From positions 62,001-126,000 of the forward strand of contig JAHDVF020000994.1 in NCBI GenBank assembly GCA_022606425.2: DNA of 64,000 bases, in the 5' to 3' direction. This DNA comes from Lepidostoma basale (Eukaryota > Arthropoda > Insecta > Trichoptera > Lepidostomatidae). The notes beneath the pieces are model-generated. The model saw only the letters and a list, made by a program, of their open reading frames with translations. It had not been told where the DNA came from and did no database searches. The position numbers and the translations under genes were made by a program. Of the stretch, positions 62,046 to 64,000 are shown in pieces (positions within the stretch are counted from its first letter, which is position 1; every line of letters starts with the position of its first letter).

Positions 62046-62300
62046 AGTATTTCAGTAAAATCATTTGATTATCTTATTTAAAATAATAATAAATAAATGA
62101 AACGCTAACATAATTATATTGACTTTATTTCGACAGCGACCGGTTTCACCAGGCTAGCAGGGATTGACAGACTGGTGAAATTGCCGTTTTACACTGGTTA
62201 CACTGTCTAAATGTACACCAGTCTGTCGATGCCAGCTAGCCTGGCAGAACCGGTTGCTGTCTACATAAAGACAAAAAGTGGAATATTTGTTAAATTCATA
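62046..62300. repeat. Family B inverted pair
   Basis: Minus arm GACCGGTTTCACCAGGCTAG; plus arm CTGTCGA-T-GCCAGCTAGCCTGGC-AGAACCGGTT. Both GAAA motifs carry changes in context. It lies against the previous B copy. Confidence 0.7.
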
Positions 62301-62899
62301 AGTTAAATAGATGAATATTTCGGTACCTATTTGGCAAAAGGTCCCAACTGCTTTTTTTATGAATAATTTCAAAAATGTTATTTTTGTTCCAAATTGTTTA
62401 TTTCAAATGTCAATTTACGTAGCATAACGTTATCTACAAGATATATCAGTAACTAAATAAATAAAATTGAATGCAATTGTACATAAAAAAAATACATTAA
62501 TAAAATGTAATAAAAAAAAGTACAGCTCTAACGTTATGTCAAAACACAAAGTGTGCAAAAATGATACTGATGGCATATTTAACTCAATTTCACAAAAAAC
62601 GCATCTTGGACCTTTTACCAAATAAGTACCGATTTGTTAAATTAAGCTCGTTTTTGACGTTGTTTGTCAAACCCTTTTTCTTTAAAGTATCTATTAGATG
62701 AATTGCGAATTCGGTTAACAAGTTTTCCATTTAAAAACTTCAAGGAACAGAAAACGGAACAAGGGAATGAGTAAAGGGATGAATTGTCAAAGTTCGATGA
62801 TCTACCCAGAACAAAAAAACTTCAAATATTTGCCAATTATCTGAGTCCCTAAAAACTCAGTGTTTTCATGTAATTTATGCAGCAAAAAGAAACGAAAAA
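62301..62899. other. Unassigned; inverted block AAAAGGTCC
   Basis: 62325-62350 (CCTATTTGGCAAAAGGTCC) and 62608-62632 (GGACCTTTTACCAAATAAGT) are inverted copies, suggesting the ends of a 300-bp foldback or MITE. The flanks do not show a clear duplication. Confidence 0.4.
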
Positions 62900-63058
62900 T
62901 TCTTCAAGTCAACTCGTTTCAATGACAATAACAACAATAAAAGAAAAGCAAGAAAGGTTAGTGCTAGGAACAAAATAAATGGTACTTTCAAATCATCACA
63001 GCAAATAGAAGTACGAGTATATCCAATGAAACAAAGATGGCTATTGAAGTGAAGCTTT
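62900..63058 (+). pseudogene. TTAG-family scrap
   Basis: AGGTTAGTGCTAGGAACAAA and ATGGCTATTGAAGTGAAG are remnants of the VGAGNKVNGAL...KMAI block. Confidence 0.5.
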
Positions 63059-63059
63059 A

Positions 63060-63841
63060 TCATCATCATCATCAACAGCCGTCTGTCATCCACTGCTAAA
63101 TGTAGGCCTCTCCCAAAGCACGCCACAGCCCCCCTATCCATTGCCACTCCCATCCATCCATGTCCAGCAATCCTCTTCAGATCGTCGGTCCAGCGGGCAG
63201 GAGGACGTCCAACTCTACGGAATCCTGTACGCGGTCTCAACTCCAGAACCCGTCTTCCCCATCGGCTGTCGGTTCTCCGACAAATATGGCCAGCCCACTG
63301 CCACTTCAGTCCGCCTATCCGTAGAGCCACTCCTGTCCCTCGAGGTCCCTCAAGGTTATTCCAAACATGGCTCTTTTCATGTCGCACCTTGAATCTGTAG
63401 ACTAGACCTTTTGTTAATGTCCACGTCTCGGCTCCGTTCGTCATGACTGGCAAGACGCACTGGTTGAAGACTTTAGGTTTGAGGCATTGTGGTATTTTGG
63501 AAGTGAGAACATGACGTAATTTCCCAAAGGCCGCCCAACCCAACAGAATTCTTCGGTCAGTTTCTTTTTCGAAATTTTTTCGTCCTAATTGTATGATTTG
63601 GCCAAGATATGTGTATTCTTGTACCACTTCGAGAGCCTACCCATGGCCGACGCACCCCTGACGGTTACTGATCTCGGGATAATATATGTTCATTATACAT
63701 GACTTTCGTCTTGTCCAAATTCATCCCGAGACCCACTCGTCTGGATGCAGTGTTCAGTTCATCTAGCGTGCCTTGTAGCTCCCCCACAGATTCCGCCAGA
63801 ATGACAATGTCATCCGCAAAACGAAGGTGAAAAATGTAATA
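63060..63841 (-). pseudogene. RTE-like reverse transcriptase, C-terminal half
   Basis: Most informative retroelement piece in the window. From 63832 on the minus strand it reads RFADDIVILAESV, the catalytic FADD box of the RT palm, then LQGTLDELNTASRRVGLGMN and LDKTKVMYN (thumb side), a stop near 63659 and a frameshift, EYTYLGQIIQLGRKNFEKET, LPVMTNGAETWTL, LRIGGLKWQWAGHICRRTDS, RRVGRPPARWTDDLKRIAGH and the end HLAVDDRRLLMMMM, running into the ATG tail (plus strand TCATCATCATCATCAAC). A 20-codon deletion of the VTQRAMERAMLG-type region is likely after LVYRFKVRH. Two breaks make it a pseudogene. 5'-truncated just upstream of the FADD box. Confidence 0.88.
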
Positions 63842-64000
63842 TAAAATGTATTAAATGTATAATATATATTCACCAATTATGTGAAGCTTGGAGCTGTCAA
63901 AATAAGAATTAATGTAGGATAAATAAGAACACCGAGAAGAATGTGCGGAAAAATGTTATATGATAGAATATCGAACAACCAAATAAGGAAGAAATGTAAG
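63842..64000 (+). pseudogene. TTAG-family fragment running off the window
   Basis: From 63873 it encodes, with breaks, a SWSCQNKN-like stretch, LRRMCGKMLYDRISNNQIRK. It would continue into the next window. Confidence 0.6.

Overview
The window looks like a stretch of intergenic or heterochromatic insect DNA, most probably from a lepidopteran. This is inference: it is AT-rich, and it is packed with decayed non-LTR retrotransposon 3' ends, tRNA-headed SINEs and mariner-type transposons of the kinds common in moth and butterfly genomes. I recognise no host protein-coding gene. Almost every long open reading frame is a piece of a transposable element or its antisense shadow.

Layout. (1) Non-LTR retrotransposon 3' fragments occur throughout on both strands. 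At least six tail types are present: a TTAG-tailed family (the most numerous, best copy 40840-41420), an RTE-like family with ATG/TCATCATC tails (best 63060-63841, the only copy with an RT catalytic FADD box), a GAA-tailed family (4205-4735, 9855-10465), a TTTGA-tailed family (15605-15990, 17580-18115), an AATAAATGA-tailed family (7147-7985, 36905-37195) and several single C-terminal pieces. (2) DNA transposons: a nearly whole mariner at 18941-20229 with TA duplications; a second, internally deleted mariner near 26870-27735; a hAT-type element at 38808-39565 with an 8-bp duplication; a Harbinger-type element at 31290-32474 that carries a nested MITE (31355-31861) and a 13-bp tandem array; a small MITE at 17260-17516; a possible piggyBac-like element at 59628-60266; and a mariner-like transposase stub at 54060-54330. 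(3) SINEs with tRNA heads and six or more copies of a roughly 450-bp non-coding repeat (family F). (4) Tandem repeats: an AT microsatellite (37966-38163) and a 1.1-kb 22-bp minisatellite (45540-46628).

The most interesting feature is a set of at least seven dispersed short repeat families, usually present as inverted pairs. They differ in sequence but share one plan: CUGANGA, one extra unpaired base, a short hairpin, GAAA, a perfect loopless palindrome (ACAGCTGT, ACATGT, ACCGGT or ACGT), then C, U or A. That is the core of a hammerhead self-cleaving ribozyme with a minimal palindromic stem III, plus one inserted base between A9 and stem II. One inverted pair (34441-34700) is flanked by a 12-bp target-site duplication, so these units move. 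Ribozyme-bearing Penelope-like retroelements and retrozymes are the closest known parallel. No matching reverse transcriptase of that type is visible here.

Nesting gives relative ages: mariner inside a family C element, a TTAG retrotransposon inside a family D element, family B inside family C, and a MITE inside Harbinger. The window is a layered graveyard of mobile elements rather than a gene cluster.
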